A stretch of 64,000 bases of DNA from an uncultured Lachnospiraceae bacterium. GTDB taxonomy: Bacteria; Bacillota; Clostridia; Lachnospirales; Lachnospiraceae. A model generated the notes under the pieces. The model was not told the DNA's origin, made no database searches, and saw nothing but the letters and a program-made list of their open reading frames with translations. The DNA lies in NCBI GenBank assembly GCA_948473115.1, contig CAOKWI010000003.1, positions 44,239-108,238 of the forward strand, read 5' to 3'. A program made the translations under genes and the position numbers. The stretch's first letter is position 1, and each line of letters opens with the position of its first letter. Below are positions 25,777 through 34,771 of this stretch, piece after piece.

Positions 25777-27528
25777 TCACGCTTCCGGACCTGTCCCCAT
25801 TTCCGCCTGGGGATAATCCACATACCCGAAGCCCAGAATGGTAAACTGCTTTTCCGCATCAACCTCCGCCATCCGGATCTCCACATGATGCTTCTTCCGC
25901 TCCTTACCCCGGAAGAGGATCAGGGCATTGCAGTGTACCCAGCCCACCTCCCTGGGGTCGATCACCCGCGCCTTCTCTCCGTCCACAAAGATCTCCGCCC
26001 GCCCTGCGCGGGGGGAAGCGGAATCCTTCTCCACGATCAGCAGCGCACTGCACCAGATATCCATACGGAAGGGGCTCTCTCCCGACACATGCATCCAGTT
26101 ATCGGGAAACTCCGGTGTGCGGAACAGATTTCTATCGCGCTCCACCGCCTGGAGATCCGTATCAGTCTCCGAAAAGTCTCCGCAGTCGATCTCAGCGACG
26201 CCCTCCGCGCTTTTCCTGTCAAAGAACCTGACATCCGTAAATTCCACTCCATACACAGGGGAAATAGCCTCCGGCGAGACCTCAGGCCCGCATTCTGCCG
26301 CCACATCCACTTTCCGGATCAGGTGCATCAGACAATCCGCCATCACCCTGTGACCGGTATTGGAGGGATGGTACACGTCATAAAAGTACTGGTTTTTGCT
26401 GACAACCCTGCCCGTCTCAGGCCTGCGGTAAAACTGCTCCACCACACAGTCCTTCAGGCTCACCATGGGCAGACTGTACGCCTCACCCACCTTCCGCAGG
26501 CGGTCCTGCAGATTCATGTCATCGGAAAACACGGAAAACAGCAGGATGACCGCGGGCTCCCCGGGGCTTTTCAGGATCTTTCTCACCAGGCATTCAAAGC
26601 ACTCGCCGCCCGTCTCGTCCCCCTCGTCATTTACGGCAAATTCAACCACCACCAGGTCAGGGGTCACCGTTCCTTCACCGCACACATCCCTGTCGTAGCG
26701 CACCATGCCAAGCTCCGAGGAGGTTCCTCCCACTCCCGCCTTTACATAACGTATGTTTTCTTCTGTCCCCCTGCCGCACAGCTCACAAAAGTCCTGAAAC
26801 ATCTTCCACGCGTAACACTGTTCGTGGATGGGGATGGCGCCAGCACCCAGGGTGATGGAACCGCCGATAAAAGCCACAGTGGTCTCCTCCCCTGCCCTTG
26901 CCTTTTGGAGGACACGCTTAAGCCTGCCGTAATGCCCCATACTGAGCAGCGACTTTTCCAGCATGTTCCCGTAGGCGGGAAGGCTGAAATCCACCGCCTC
27001 TTCCTCCACCGGCTCCGGCGCGTCGAAACCCTCCTGGAGATACAGCCGCACGGACACCTTTGCCAGAGTATTGGCCCGGGGAAACCCGAAACGAATCTGT
27101 CCCGGCGTATCGTCATCCTCAGACCATTCCACATCGGACATTTTTACCATGCGCTCCATACCGTCCGCCTGCAGGGCCGCCTGATACTGTGTGCCGGTGA
27201 CATAGGGGTCTGTCTTTCCATACATCTGCAGCACGAAGGCAGTCATTTCACCGGGCTCCTCCGTCTCCACGGATACGCCCAGGGCATACACCAGCCTGCG
27301 GAACCCCTCCGCCGTGTGGAGCAGCTCCAGGATCCCTTCGTCGGAAATCCCTCCCGCAATCCTGGCAAAGCTCACCAGCCGCTCATCATTCAGGAAAATG
27401 ACCTGCGTACCGCTGCCGTCCGCCTGGGGGGAACCCGCCACCTGCTTGTTGCGCATGATATAAAAGCTCTTTCTCTTTTTCTCCGGATCCTTTGGCGCTT
27501 TCGGCATCAAATCTCTCACTTCTTCCAT
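25777..27528 (-). CDS. SGNH/GDSL-type carbohydrate esterase
   Basis: The protein has 583 residues from ATG 27528 (GGGAGGG upstream). A longer frame starts 20 codons earlier without a site. Residues ~1-190 are a beta-rich N-terminal module. The SGNH core follows: VAFIGGSITLGAG (nucleophile Ser), VKAGVGGTSSELG (oxyanion Gly), VEFAVND (Asn) and DVYHPSNTGH (Asp-His). A C-terminal beta module ends the protein. Similar esterases deacetylate xylo-oligosaccharides, which fits its place between the sugar-binding protein and GH115. The family number cannot be fixed by eye. It lies 83 bases after the binding-protein gene. Confidence 0.85.
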   Translation of the reverse strand: MEEVRDLMPKAPKDPEKKRKSFYIMRNKQVAGSPQADGSGTQVIFLNDERLVSFARIAGGISDEGILELLHTAEGFRRLVYALGVSVETEEPGEMTAFVLQMYGKTDPYVTGTQYQAALQADGMERMVKMSDVEWSEDDDTPGQIRFGFPRANTLAKVSVRLYLQEGFDAPEPVEEEAVDFSLPAYGNMLEKSLLSMGHYGRLKRVLQKARAGEETTVAFIGGSITLGAGAIPIHEQCYAWKMFQDFCELCGRGTEENIRYVKAGVGGTSSELGMVRYDRDVCGEGTVTPDLVVVEFAVNDEGDETGGECFECLVRKILKSPGEPAVILLFSVFSDDMNLQDRLRKVGEAYSLPMVSLKDCVVEQFYRRPETGRVVSKNQYFYDVYHPSNTGHRVMADCLMHLIRKVDVAAECGPEVSPEAISPVYGVEFTDVRFFDRKSAEGVAEIDCGDFSETDTDLQAVERDRNLFRTPEFPDNWMHVSGESPFRMDIWCSALLIVEKDSASPRAGRAEIFVDGEKARVIDPREVGWVHCNALILFRGKERKKHHVEIRMAEVDAEKQFTILGFGYVDYPQAEMGTGPEA

Positions 27529-27611
27529 TGTGACCCTCCCTGAATTTCCCTCAGATAGTATGAGGGCGCGACACCAATGGTGCCGCACCCTCCGTGTACC
27601 GTTCTATTCCA

Positions 27612-29339
27612 TTATGGAAGCATATCCACGTCGCCGTAGGTAGCAACCCACTTCTCAGCACGCTCATCCATGATCGCCTGGCCGCCTGCATCCAGATAAT
27701 CCTGGACTCCCTGATCCCATACCTTGTCGAAATCAGCCACAGGTGCTTTCACCGCGTTATCATACACGATATCTCTCTTCTCGGAGAGAACAGTGCCCAT
27801 GCCTTCTTCTGCAGCGATTGCGCCCACATTTACATTCTTGCCGACCTTCATATCTGTCTGTGCAATCTCGTTAGCGCCCTGAACGATTGCCGCGTCAATA
27901 CCCGCATAGTTGTGTGCCACTGACAAAGCGGTCTTCTCCTCGTCCGCCATCTTCAGGCCGTTACAGGTAATTGTGTAGTCGATGTTCATACCGGAGTTCT
28001 GGATCGCGTCACCGGTTGCCGCCATCGTTTCCACCGCACCGTCCGCCAGTACGTTATGGGTCACGCCCTCGTCACCGATCTGCAGATACTCGATATGCTC
28101 GGGATCACTGATCCAGTCGAGATACAGCATACAAGCCAGAGGCTCGTCGTTGGTGCTGGGGAAGAAAATCTTACGGTCAATGGGACCGGGAACGAACTTG
28201 GTGTAATTGCCGTTCTTGTCCTCGAAACAGTCAACCGCTATATATGCGGCATTATCGCCGACGATTCTCTGCAGGGAAGCATTGATGCTGTCCTCGCCGT
28301 TACGGAAAGGATAGTCCCAGTTATGGGTGAATGCGCCTACATAGCCCGCCTTCATCATGTCGTCCTCGGTGCTGTCGCCGCTCTTATACAGTGCAAAATC
28401 ATCCCAGAGCAGACCTTCATTATACCATTTATTCAACAGCCTGATCGCTTCCTTGGTGCCTTCCTGGGTCAGCTTTCTGTCATCAAAGCCGTTTACATAA
28501 TACTCTCTGTCGGAGATTGCGGGATCGATAAAGGACTCGATCAATGTCGCCGCTCTCCAGCCTACATCGAAGCTTACGGAATAAGGAATCATGTTAGCCG
28601 CGTCATCGCCCAGCAGCTTATCCGCGTTGTCCCTGAACGCGATCAGCATTTCCTCAAACTCCTGCTTGTTGGTGGGCGGATCCATGTTCAGGGCCTCCAG
28701 CCAGTCCTTGCGGACAAAGGTATTGATACGGTTGCTGGTAGCCAGCTTCGCCTCGATACCCCATACGGTGCCTGTCTCAGGATCTCTGTCCCAGTAGAGG
28801 TTCATCTCTCCCAGCCAGTCCCAGAGATTGGGCAGTTCAGACTTATAATCTTCCAGATAAGGAGCCAGGTCAAGAACCCCCCCCATATTGGCATACGTCT
28901 GAATCGTAGGATAATCATAGGTCACACAGATATCAGGGGCATCGCCTGCCGCCAGAAGGTTGTTGATCTGCTCCACCTCTGTCCAGCGGGGTACGGATAC
29001 AAATTCAACCTGCACATTATGGTCTTCCAGCATACCCTTCTTGATATATTCGGTATACATGTTGTTTGTAGGATCGGAACCGCCGTCGTTTTCACGGTTG
29101 TATACCTCTACGGTAATGGTCCTGGTCTCGGCAAACTTACCGTCAACCAGCTCGCCGGAAGCGTTTCCCGCATCCGCTGCGGAAGATCCTGTGGAGCCGC
29201 CGGAACTGGTGGAACCACCGGAACTGGTAGAGCCGCCGGATGCCGCGGAAGACTGGTCGTTTCCGGAATCGCCGCCGCATGCCGCCATGGACATTACCAT
29301 AGCGCCTGCAAGTAAGATAGATAATACTTTCTTCTTCAT
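27612..29339 (-). CDS. LplA-type substrate-binding lipoprotein of an oligosaccharide ABC transporter
   Basis: The protein has 575 residues from ATG 29339 (GGGAGG upstream). A lipoprotein signal (MKKKVLSILLAGAMVMSMAACGG) has Cys in the lipobox AACGG. A Ser/Gly-rich tether with repeated SSGGST follows, then a large family-1 type solute-binding domain, with WTEVEQINNLLAAGDAPDICVTYDYP and a C-terminal DKVWDQGVQDYLDAGGQAI. Size and layout match LplA-like proteins that, with LplB and YtcP, take up aldouronates in Paenibacillus. It follows the permease genes after 212 bases that hold a small duplication. Confidence 0.92.
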   Translation of the reverse strand: MKKKVLSILLAGAMVMSMAACGGDSGNDQSSAASGGSTSSGGSTSSGGSTGSSAADAGNASGELVDGKFAETRTITVEVYNRENDGGSDPTNNMYTEYIKKGMLEDHNVQVEFVSVPRWTEVEQINNLLAAGDAPDICVTYDYPTIQTYANMGGVLDLAPYLEDYKSELPNLWDWLGEMNLYWDRDPETGTVWGIEAKLATSNRINTFVRKDWLEALNMDPPTNKQEFEEMLIAFRDNADKLLGDDAANMIPYSVSFDVGWRAATLIESFIDPAISDREYYVNGFDDRKLTQEGTKEAIRLLNKWYNEGLLWDDFALYKSGDSTEDDMMKAGYVGAFTHNWDYPFRNGEDSINASLQRIVGDNAAYIAVDCFEDKNGNYTKFVPGPIDRKIFFPSTNDEPLACMLYLDWISDPEHIEYLQIGDEGVTHNVLADGAVETMAATGDAIQNSGMNIDYTITCNGLKMADEEKTALSVAHNYAGIDAAIVQGANEIAQTDMKVGKNVNVGAIAAEEGMGTVLSEKRDIVYDNAVKAPVADFDKVWDQGVQDYLDAGGQAIMDERAEKWVATYGDVDMLP

Positions 29340-29412
29340 TCTTTTACCTCCCTTAATAGTAAGTGTAAATATTTGAATCAACGGGCCGCACAACCGGCAG
29401 CCCGGTTATTCC

Positions 29413-29515
29413 GATCTGTCGCTGTCCAGTATGGCACTGCATTCCTGAACGGGCAGTGCTCACTGTCCAGCATGGCATTGCATTCCCGGGTAAGCAGTGT
29501 TCACTGTCCCGGAAC
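29413..29515. repeat. 41-bp tandem duplication between transporter genes
   Basis: TGTCCAGTATGGCACTGCATTC... and TGTCCAGCATGGCATTGCATTC... are consecutive, about 41-bp, slightly diverged units. They are followed by a partial third (TGTCCCGGAACCATGCC). They lie between the second permease and the binding-protein gene and contain no gene. Confidence 0.7.
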
Positions 29516-29551
29516 CATGCCCGCATATTCCTCCGGACAGCCCCGGCGCGC

Positions 29552-30424
29552 CTACCCTTTGACAGCGCCGAGGGTCACTCCGTGGATAAAGTACTTCTGC
29601 AGCCAGGGGTAAATGCAGAGGATGGGCACTGTGGAGAACATGACGATGGCCGCTTTCAGGGACTCGGTCAGTCCCGGTGCGGAGAAGCCCTCCTGGGTAG
29701 CCACCTCCACGGAATTAATATTGTTCAGTATATTATACAGAAGCAGCTGCAAGGGGTAGAGATTCGGCTTGTTGATATACATCAGCGCGTCCGAATATCC
29801 GTTCCAGCGGCCTACCGCGTAGAACAGGGCCAGCGTTGCCAGCACCGGTTTGGACAGAGGCACATATATTTTCACAAGGATCGTGAAAAAGCTTGCCCCG
29901 TCGATCTCCGCCGATTCCCTTAAGCTGTCGGGAATCCCGTAGAAAAAGCTTCTCATGATGATCATATTGTAAACGCTCATACAGCTGGGAATGATCAGCA
30001 CCAGGGGATTATTCAAAAGTCCCAGCGGCTTCATCAGCAGGTAATTAGGTATCGTACCTGCATTGAAGAACATGGTGATGGTGATGAAAATATTGATCAG
30101 CGAGCGTCCCTTCAAGCCGCCGAATATCAGCGGATACGCACAGAGCGTCGTCATGGTCAGCGAGACCAGCGTACAGACCACCGTCAGAAATACCGTCCAG
30201 AAAAATGCCCTGATATATTTTGCATCCTTAAGCACCGTGCCGTATGCTTCCAGATTCCATCCCTTGGGCCAGAGATACACCTCATGTCTGATCAGTGCAT
30301 CTGTGGAACTCAGCGACCTTGCCAGCAGATTCACCATGGGGAGCAGACAGACCACGCTCACCAGCAGACAGATTATCACAAACGCCCAGTCGCCTATTTT
30401 AGCGGATTTTGATTTTACTTTCAT
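29552..30424 (-). CDS. ABC transporter permease, YtcP/LplC type
   Basis: The protein has 290 residues from ATG 30424 (GGAAGGAG upstream). A longer reading frame would start inside a minisatellite and is rejected. Six membrane helices are predicted. The EAA loop ESAEIDGASFFTILVKIYVPLSKPVLATL carries the cytoplasmic coupling helix that contacts an MsmX-like ATPase. No ATPase gene is present in the locus, as is usual for CUT1 systems that share one. It ends with VTLGAVKG, the tail usual in this subfamily. Confidence 0.93.
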   Translation of the reverse strand: MKVKSKSAKIGDWAFVIICLLVSVVCLLPMVNLLARSLSSTDALIRHEVYLWPKGWNLEAYGTVLKDAKYIRAFFWTVFLTVVCTLVSLTMTTLCAYPLIFGGLKGRSLINIFITITMFFNAGTIPNYLLMKPLGLLNNPLVLIIPSCMSVYNMIIMRSFFYGIPDSLRESAEIDGASFFTILVKIYVPLSKPVLATLALFYAVGRWNGYSDALMYINKPNLYPLQLLLYNILNNINSVEVATQEGFSAPGLTESLKAAIVMFSTVPILCIYPWLQKYFIHGVTLGAVKG

Positions 30425-30473
30425 ATCCCTTCTCCTTCCACTCCATACCTTACCGTCATGCCGCCAAGAGGGG

Positions 30474-30565
30474 GCAACGCCCACCTCTTTGGGGGAGCAA
30501 CGCCCACCTCTTTGGGGGAGCAACGCCCACCTCTTTGGGGGAGCCATGCCCACCTCTTTGGGCCG
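30474..30565. repeat. 23-bp tandem repeat (four copies) between two permease genes
   Basis: The unit GCAACGCCCACCTCTTTGGGGGA occurs three times exactly, then once altered (GCCATGCCCACCTCTTTGGG), at 30474, 30497, 30520 and 30543. It lies in the spacer between the LplB- and YtcP-type genes, which is otherwise only about 300 bases long. Confidence 0.95.
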
Positions 30566-30649
30566 GCACTAACATTCAGTGCAAATCCGGAAGAATGCCC
30601 GCATTTTTGGCATTCTTCTGTGTGCATAGATTCCGCTCTGCGGAATCGT

Positions 30650-30714
30650 AGATTTTCTTAGTCAGTGTCCAAAGAGGTGTGTTTACACATCCTCTTTACT
30701 GACTTAGAAAATCT
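30650..30714. other. Long hairpin between the permease genes
   Basis: AGATTTTCTTAGTCAGT pairs with ACTGACTTAGAAAATCT (one mismatch). An inner AAAGAGG/CCTCTTT stem adds to it, giving about 25 paired bases. It starts just beyond the LplB-type stop codon. It has no U-tract in the direction of transcription, so it may be an mRNA-stability or processing element rather than a terminator. A second small hairpin (GATTCCGC/GCGGAATC) lies at 30629-30647. Confidence 0.75.
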
Positions 30715-30724
30715 TTGCACACTT

Positions 30725-31675
30725 TTACCAGATACCCTGTTCACCCAGTTTCCTGGAAATCCAGTTGGCCGTCAGCAGGAAGAATACACCCACCACCGAC
30801 TGGAACAGGCCTACCGCAGTAGTCAGGGAGAACTGCAGGCCTTTGATACCTACCTTATACACATATGTGGAAAGGACATTTGCCACATCCATGACCAGAT
30901 TGTTCTGCAGTGCGAAAGGACGGTCAAAATTGCTTCCCAGGATATTTCCCAGATTCATGACCAGCAGCACCACTATGGTCGGCTTGATTCCCGGCAGTGT
31001 GATATGCCACATTTTCTTAAACCGTCCGGCCCCGTCCACAGAAGCCGCTTCATAGAGTTCAGGACTGATTCCCGCGATGGCCGCAAGGTACACGATAGAG
31101 CCCCATCCGAAATTCTGCCATACGCCCAGTCCGATGTAAGTAGCCACCCAGTGGCTGGAGTCGTCCAGGAAAGGAATCGATGACATGCCCAGATTATTCA
31201 GGATCATATTGACGAAACCGGTGGAAGGCGCAAACAGCTGTAATGCCAGCCCGTAAATGATGACCCAGGAAAGGAAATGGGGCATGTAGGCGATGGTCTG
31301 CACCACTTTCTTAAACCGTTTAAAACATAGTTCGTTCAGAACCAGGGCAAAGATAATGGGGGCCGGAAAGCCAATCACCAGATCCAGCAGATTCAGTCCC
31401 ACCGTATTCCTCAGGGCCAGGATGAAATCCTTACTCTTGAACGCCTTGATAAAATACTCAAATCCATGGTTTGCAGCCAGCGGCAATTTCCAGACGCTTT
31501 CCACGATACTGTACTTCTTAAAAGCGATCTGTATGTATATCATCGGTATATACTTAAAGATCAGCAGATACAGAAGCGGCAGTACAAGCAATGCGTATAA
31601 TTGCCAATAACGCTTCATGTAGACAGAAAAACTGACTTTTCGCCGCGGTGCTACTTCTTGCTTGTTGCTTTTCAC
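30725..31675 (-). CDS. ABC transporter permease, LplB type
   Basis: The protein has 316 residues. I chose the GTG at 31675 because GAGGAGG lies nine bases upstream and the promoter's -10 box at 31725-31730 rules out the in-frame ATG at 31726. Six membrane helices are predicted, with the EAA motif YEAASVDGAGRFKKMWHITLPGIKPT. The C-terminus ends FLLTANWISRKLGEQGIW, as is typical of LplB proteins. It is the first gene of the transporter operon and is transcribed divergently from the AraC regulator. Confidence 0.92.
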   Translation of the reverse strand: MKSNKQEVAPRRKVSFSVYMKRYWQLYALLVLPLLYLLIFKYIPMIYIQIAFKKYSIVESVWKLPLAANHGFEYFIKAFKSKDFILALRNTVGLNLLDLVIGFPAPIIFALVLNELCFKRFKKVVQTIAYMPHFLSWVIIYGLALQLFAPSTGFVNMILNNLGMSSIPFLDDSSHWVATYIGLGVWQNFGWGSIVYLAAIAGISPELYEAASVDGAGRFKKMWHITLPGIKPTIVVLLVMNLGNILGSNFDRPFALQNNLVMDVANVLSTYVYKVGIKGLQFSLTTAVGLFQSVVGVFFLLTANWISRKLGEQGIW

Positions 31676-31724
31676 AGAATCATTCCTCCTCACAAATTTA
31701 TTTTCGTTCCTCAGTGGTAACTTC

Positions 31725-31730
31725 ATTATA
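31725..31730 (-). promoter_or_regulatory. -10 box of the transporter operon promoter
   Basis: TATAAT on the minus strand lies 50 bases before the GTG start. No good -35 sequence is found 17 bases upstream (TAAGCA). A weak -35 is expected of a promoter that needs an activator, and the divergent AraC-type regulator starts about 330 bases away. The AT-rich intergenic region contains no other gene. Confidence 0.5.
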
Positions 31731-32062
31731 ACATGGTTCTCACTTATTGCTTATCACATATTGCTAATAATTGTACTGATATTGCGATTTTAAGGTTTGG
31801 TATGTTGTTTTATTGATCATATTGCCTTTTTATCACCGATGTGTTATGATTTTATATAGATATTTTGTCTCTAATTTCATTGATTTTGTCCTTTCTATTA
31901 TGCAATTTGACACTCTCATTTATTGCGTATTAGCAATTATTGCAAATTGCACATATAAGAAGGAATACACAAAGCATGTGAACGCAACGCGTATGGACTC
32001 TTTGTAGCATGGAAGGACAGGATTCCGGACAGTTGTGGCCATTTTGGGGAGGATTTCGGGAT

Positions 32063-33022
32063 ATGGATGATATGAGCCTGCTTTATCTGGACGATGATCT
32101 GTTAGGCAAATATAAGAATCAGCAAAAGAAAAACAACTTTTCCAGAACCCTGAACGGAAACTCCGAGTCGGTTTCTTACCTGCCCGGTTCCACCGTCCGG
32201 TTCTGGCTGAATGACGAGCCGGACGAGTATGCCATGCACTGGCATCCCGCCATAGAGATGGTCATTCCCCTGGAAAATACATATACCGTGATCGCCGGGC
32301 AGGATACCTACGAGCTGGAGCCCGGGGATATCTTCATCATTCCCGGCGGCGAGCTTCATCATCTCATCGCGCCTGCCACAGGGCGGAGGTTGATCTATCT
32401 CGTTGAACTGGAGCCGCTCTCCGGCATCAGGGGCTTTTCCTACCTGACCTCCTTCCTGTCACAGCCGGTGCTGATCAACAAAAGCGGCTGTCGGCCTATT
32501 TATAAGGAAGAAGCAACCCTGATCGCCGAGCTGTGCCGCGACTATTTCAGCAATGACAGCCTGCGGGACATGATGATCTACTCGCACCTTCTGGCGTTTT
32601 TTGTGAATTATGTGAGGTACCGTATCTCCGTGGAGGACATGACAGGAAGCAACTCTGTCAGCGAGGCGCGCCAGAAGGATCTGACAGAAAAATTCAACAC
32701 GGTCTTCGACTATCTGGATGAGCATTACGCGGAGGACATCACACTGGAAAAGATAGCCGATGTGGCGGGGTTTTCCAAGTTCCACTTCTCCCGGCTGTTC
32801 AAGCAGTGTTCCGGCTATAATTTTTATGACTATGTGTGCTACCGCAGGATCAAGGCCGCCGAGACCCTGCTGCTGAAACCGGGCAACTCCATCACGGAGG
32901 TGGCTCTGCAGTCCGGCTTTTCCAGCCTCTCCACCTTTAACCGCACCTTCAAAAAGGTCAAGGGCTGTACTCCCTCCGAATACCGGAATCTGTTCAGCTC
33001 CCAGATACATCCGTTTCTGTGA
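32063..33022 (+). CDS. AraC-family transcriptional regulator
   Basis: The protein has 319 residues from ATG 32063 (GGGGAGG nine bases upstream). An in-frame ATG at 32009 lacks a site. The N-terminal cupin domain has MHWHPAIEMVIPLE and ELEPGDIFIIPGGELHHL as its sugar-binding face. The C-terminal pair of helix-turn-helix motifs is in DITLEKIADVAGFSKFHFSRLFKQ and SITEVALQSGFSSLSTFNRTFKK. It is divergent from the transporter operon and probably activates it in response to imported xylan oligomers. A terminator follows the stop. Confidence 0.93.
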   Translation: MDDMSLLYLDDDLLGKYKNQQKKNNFSRTLNGNSESVSYLPGSTVRFWLNDEPDEYAMHWHPAIEMVIPLENTYTVIAGQDTYELEPGDIFIIPGGELHHLIAPATGRRLIYLVELEPLSGIRGFSYLTSFLSQPVLINKSGCRPIYKEEATLIAELCRDYFSNDSLRDMMIYSHLLAFFVNYVRYRISVEDMTGSNSVSEARQKDLTEKFNTVFDYLDEHYAEDITLEKIADVAGFSKFHFSRLFKQCSGYNFYDYVCYRRIKAAETLLLKPGNSITEVALQSGFSSLSTFNRTFKKVKGCTPSEYRNLFSSQIHPFL

Positions 33023-33068
33023 ATTCAGCCACCATAAAACAAACCTTCCATACAGTCTTAACATTATA

Positions 33069-33098
33069 AAAACCGCCCGTAATTTTACGAGCGGTTTT
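33069..33098 (+). terminator. Terminator of the AraC-type gene
   Basis: AAAACCGC pairs with GCGGTTTT, and CGTAA with TTACG inside, 46 bases after the stop codon. A T-rich stretch follows. Its symmetry means it could also stop transcripts arriving on the minus strand. Confidence 0.7.
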
Positions 33099-33229
33099 CG
33101 GTCTTTATAAAAATCTTTTTTCCATAAATCCGGTAAAATACACGATAATTTCCGTTTATGGAAAAACGGTAATTGCTTTCTGTGTTGGCAACCGAAGAAA
33201 GCAGTGTAAAAACCGCAAAAACACCATTG

Positions 33230-34069
33230 TTATTTTTCGCCATAATCTAAATTCTTCATTTTCTCATAATACTTTTGCAGTTTATTTGCCAGCTGTACCG
33301 ATCTTTGGAATTCAGGACTTATAACTGTTTTTTGCAGTTGCTGGAATTCCGGTTTATTGTAAGTTTCCAACAATTTCATAACTGTCGGATCAAATACTAT
33401 TTTTTCAATATCTTCCATGTTTTCTTTTCCAGATATTTTATCTGTGCCGTTTAGCAAGGACTGATTTAGAACAAACTCATTTTTTAAGTCTTCTGCTTTT
33501 ACTGCGTCCGGAGCATTATTACCAAGGCTATTTAATATTTTAACCCATAATTTTAGCAACTCTTCCTTTGTGTAATGCTGATCAACCAGAAATGCATCAT
33601 CATCAGGTTGAATAAATAATTTCAAATCTTTGGGATGAAGAATTTGGTCGAATATGTGATAAGCATATAATGCAATATATCCAGAATTAAATGATATTGC
33701 ATATGTTGTTTCTTTATACTCATCATCCAAAAAAACACCAGGCAAGTAGAACCTAGTATATTCTTTAACCATTAACCCTTGTTTGATCATAGCTTTGCTA
33801 TCTTCCCATATGGCAGAACCATTTGAGGTTTGCTCATATAGGCTATTTAAAAAATCGTCATTTGCATATGAGTTATATCCTACCACTTCATCGAGTGATA
33901 CATGAAAATAATTTGCTATATTAACTATTTTATCAATAGAGGGAGATTTATCTTTCCACCGGCTGATTAATGACGGACTATATTTAAGGTCATTTTCTAA
34001 TTGTGAGACTGTTATATTATTCTTTTGACATAACTGCTTAATTGATCTGACAAGATTTTCATTATCCAT
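33230..34069 (-). CDS. Helix-turn-helix regulator of an AT-rich acquired cassette
   Basis: The protein has 279 residues. The N-terminus is an XRE-type helix-turn-helix (NITVSQLENDLKYSPSLISRWKDKSPSIDKIVNIANYFHVSLDEVVGY). The C-terminal ~200 residues are unfamiliar, with aromatic-rich strands (YTRFYLPGVFLDDEYKETTYAISF) and a helical tail. The gene is far more AT-rich than its neighbours and uses different codons, which points to horizontal transfer. Its own promoter has a 12-bp operator-like sequence in the spacer and copies around it, so it probably represses itself. It separates the glycan transporter from the GH2/GH67 genes. Confidence 0.8.
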   Translation of the reverse strand: MDNENLVRSIKQLCQKNNITVSQLENDLKYSPSLISRWKDKSPSIDKIVNIANYFHVSLDEVVGYNSYANDDFLNSLYEQTSNGSAIWEDSKAMIKQGLMVKEYTRFYLPGVFLDDEYKETTYAISFNSGYIALYAYHIFDQILHPKDLKLFIQPDDDAFLVDQHYTKEELLKLWVKILNSLGNNAPDAVKAEDLKNEFVLNQSLLNGTDKISGKENMEDIEKIVFDPTVMKLLETYNKPEFQQLQKTVISPEFQRSVQLANKLQKYYEKMKNLDYGEK

Positions 34070-34079
34070 AGTTTTCTCC

Positions 34080-34172
34080 GGTTCATTTCTGAAATATTTT
34101 TCATTTCTGAATTGACATATGATTTATAATATGCTATATTGACATTATAGGCAGAAATGAACCATTTGTAAA
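34080..34172. promoter_or_regulatory. Divergent promoters with repeated operator-like sites
   Basis: On the minus strand TTTACA (34172-34167), 17 bases and TATAAT (34149-34144) drive the regulator. On the plus strand TTGACA (34112-34117), 17 bases and TATATT (34135-34140) point toward the small toxin-like gene. GGTTCATTTCTG at 34080-34091 is an exact inverted copy of CAGAAATGAACC at 34152-34163, which lies inside the minus-strand spacer. A third TCATTTCTGA is at 34101-34110. This is the layout of a lysis-lysogeny-type switch. Confidence 0.7.
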
Positions 34173-34227
34173 TAGTGAATTATGTTTCATATGCTGTTAT
34201 TATACCTATTCATTTACAAATGACCAT

Positions 34228-34266
34228 CAAAAAAGAGATAGCACCGTGCATAACGGTGCCGTCTCT
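34228..34266 (-). terminator. Terminator facing the regulator from the small toxin-like gene
   Basis: On the minus strand AGAGACGGCACCGT pairs with ACGGTGCTATCTCT and six T follow directly. It would end a transcript that starts near 34704, giving an RNA of about 475 bases with one tiny gene and a roughly 310-base 3' part. Confidence 0.75.
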
Positions 34267-34581
34267 CCATACACATACAAATTCAATTCCATAATTGCTG
34301 GTCATGAATTTGTTTTTGCAACTAGCCACGTTGCAATCCGGATCTTTAGATCAGGAAATCTCTGTATGTTTGTAAAACCATTTGTTCATTACTAATTATA
34401 ACAAGTCTAGTAATATTGTCAAGCAAATGTTTTCTCTACTTACTTCCGTTATATCTTGGCGCATACGTGAACATAGGATTTGTATTATTGTTGTGTGTAA
34501 TAGAAAATGGCTGGTTTTCTACCGCAACCTCAAATTCACTTTCATAAGTAGATACTCACATCTGTAGTGCTTTTTAAATCA

Positions 34582-34668
34582 TTACTTCTTTTTATGATCC
34601 CTGCAAACTGTATATATAAGCCCTAAGACCGCAACACAGGCAGAAACTATTGAACAAACGGTTTCCAT
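34582..34668 (-). CDS. 28-residue hydrophobic peptide, type I toxin-like
   Basis: METVCSIVSACVAVLGLIYT followed by VCRDHKKK has one membrane helix and a basic tail. This is the size and layout of the TxpA/BsrG-like or holin-like type I toxins of Firmicutes. AAGGA lies ten bases before the ATG. An extended -10 box (TGTTATAAT, about 34711-34719) precedes it, and the terminator at 34228-34266 ends the transcript after a long non-coding 3' part. A plus-strand promoter at 34112-34140 could make an antisense RNA. I see no conserved toxin sequence, so this assignment rests on architecture. Confidence 0.5.
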   Translation of the reverse strand: METVCSIVSACVAVLGLIYTVCRDHKKK

Positions 34669-34771
34669 CTCAGAAATTCCTTATCTACCTATGTCACCAC
34701 AGATAAAAACATTATAACATGATGCGGAATTATATGGTAGTGAGAACATTTGTTTAGATCAAATACCGATC

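Noticed and set aside
34382..34567. 61-codon plus-strand frame in the AT-rich cassette
   Set aside because: No Shine-Dalgarno, and it runs antisense through the 3' part of the small toxin-like transcript; an antisense RNA is the better reading.
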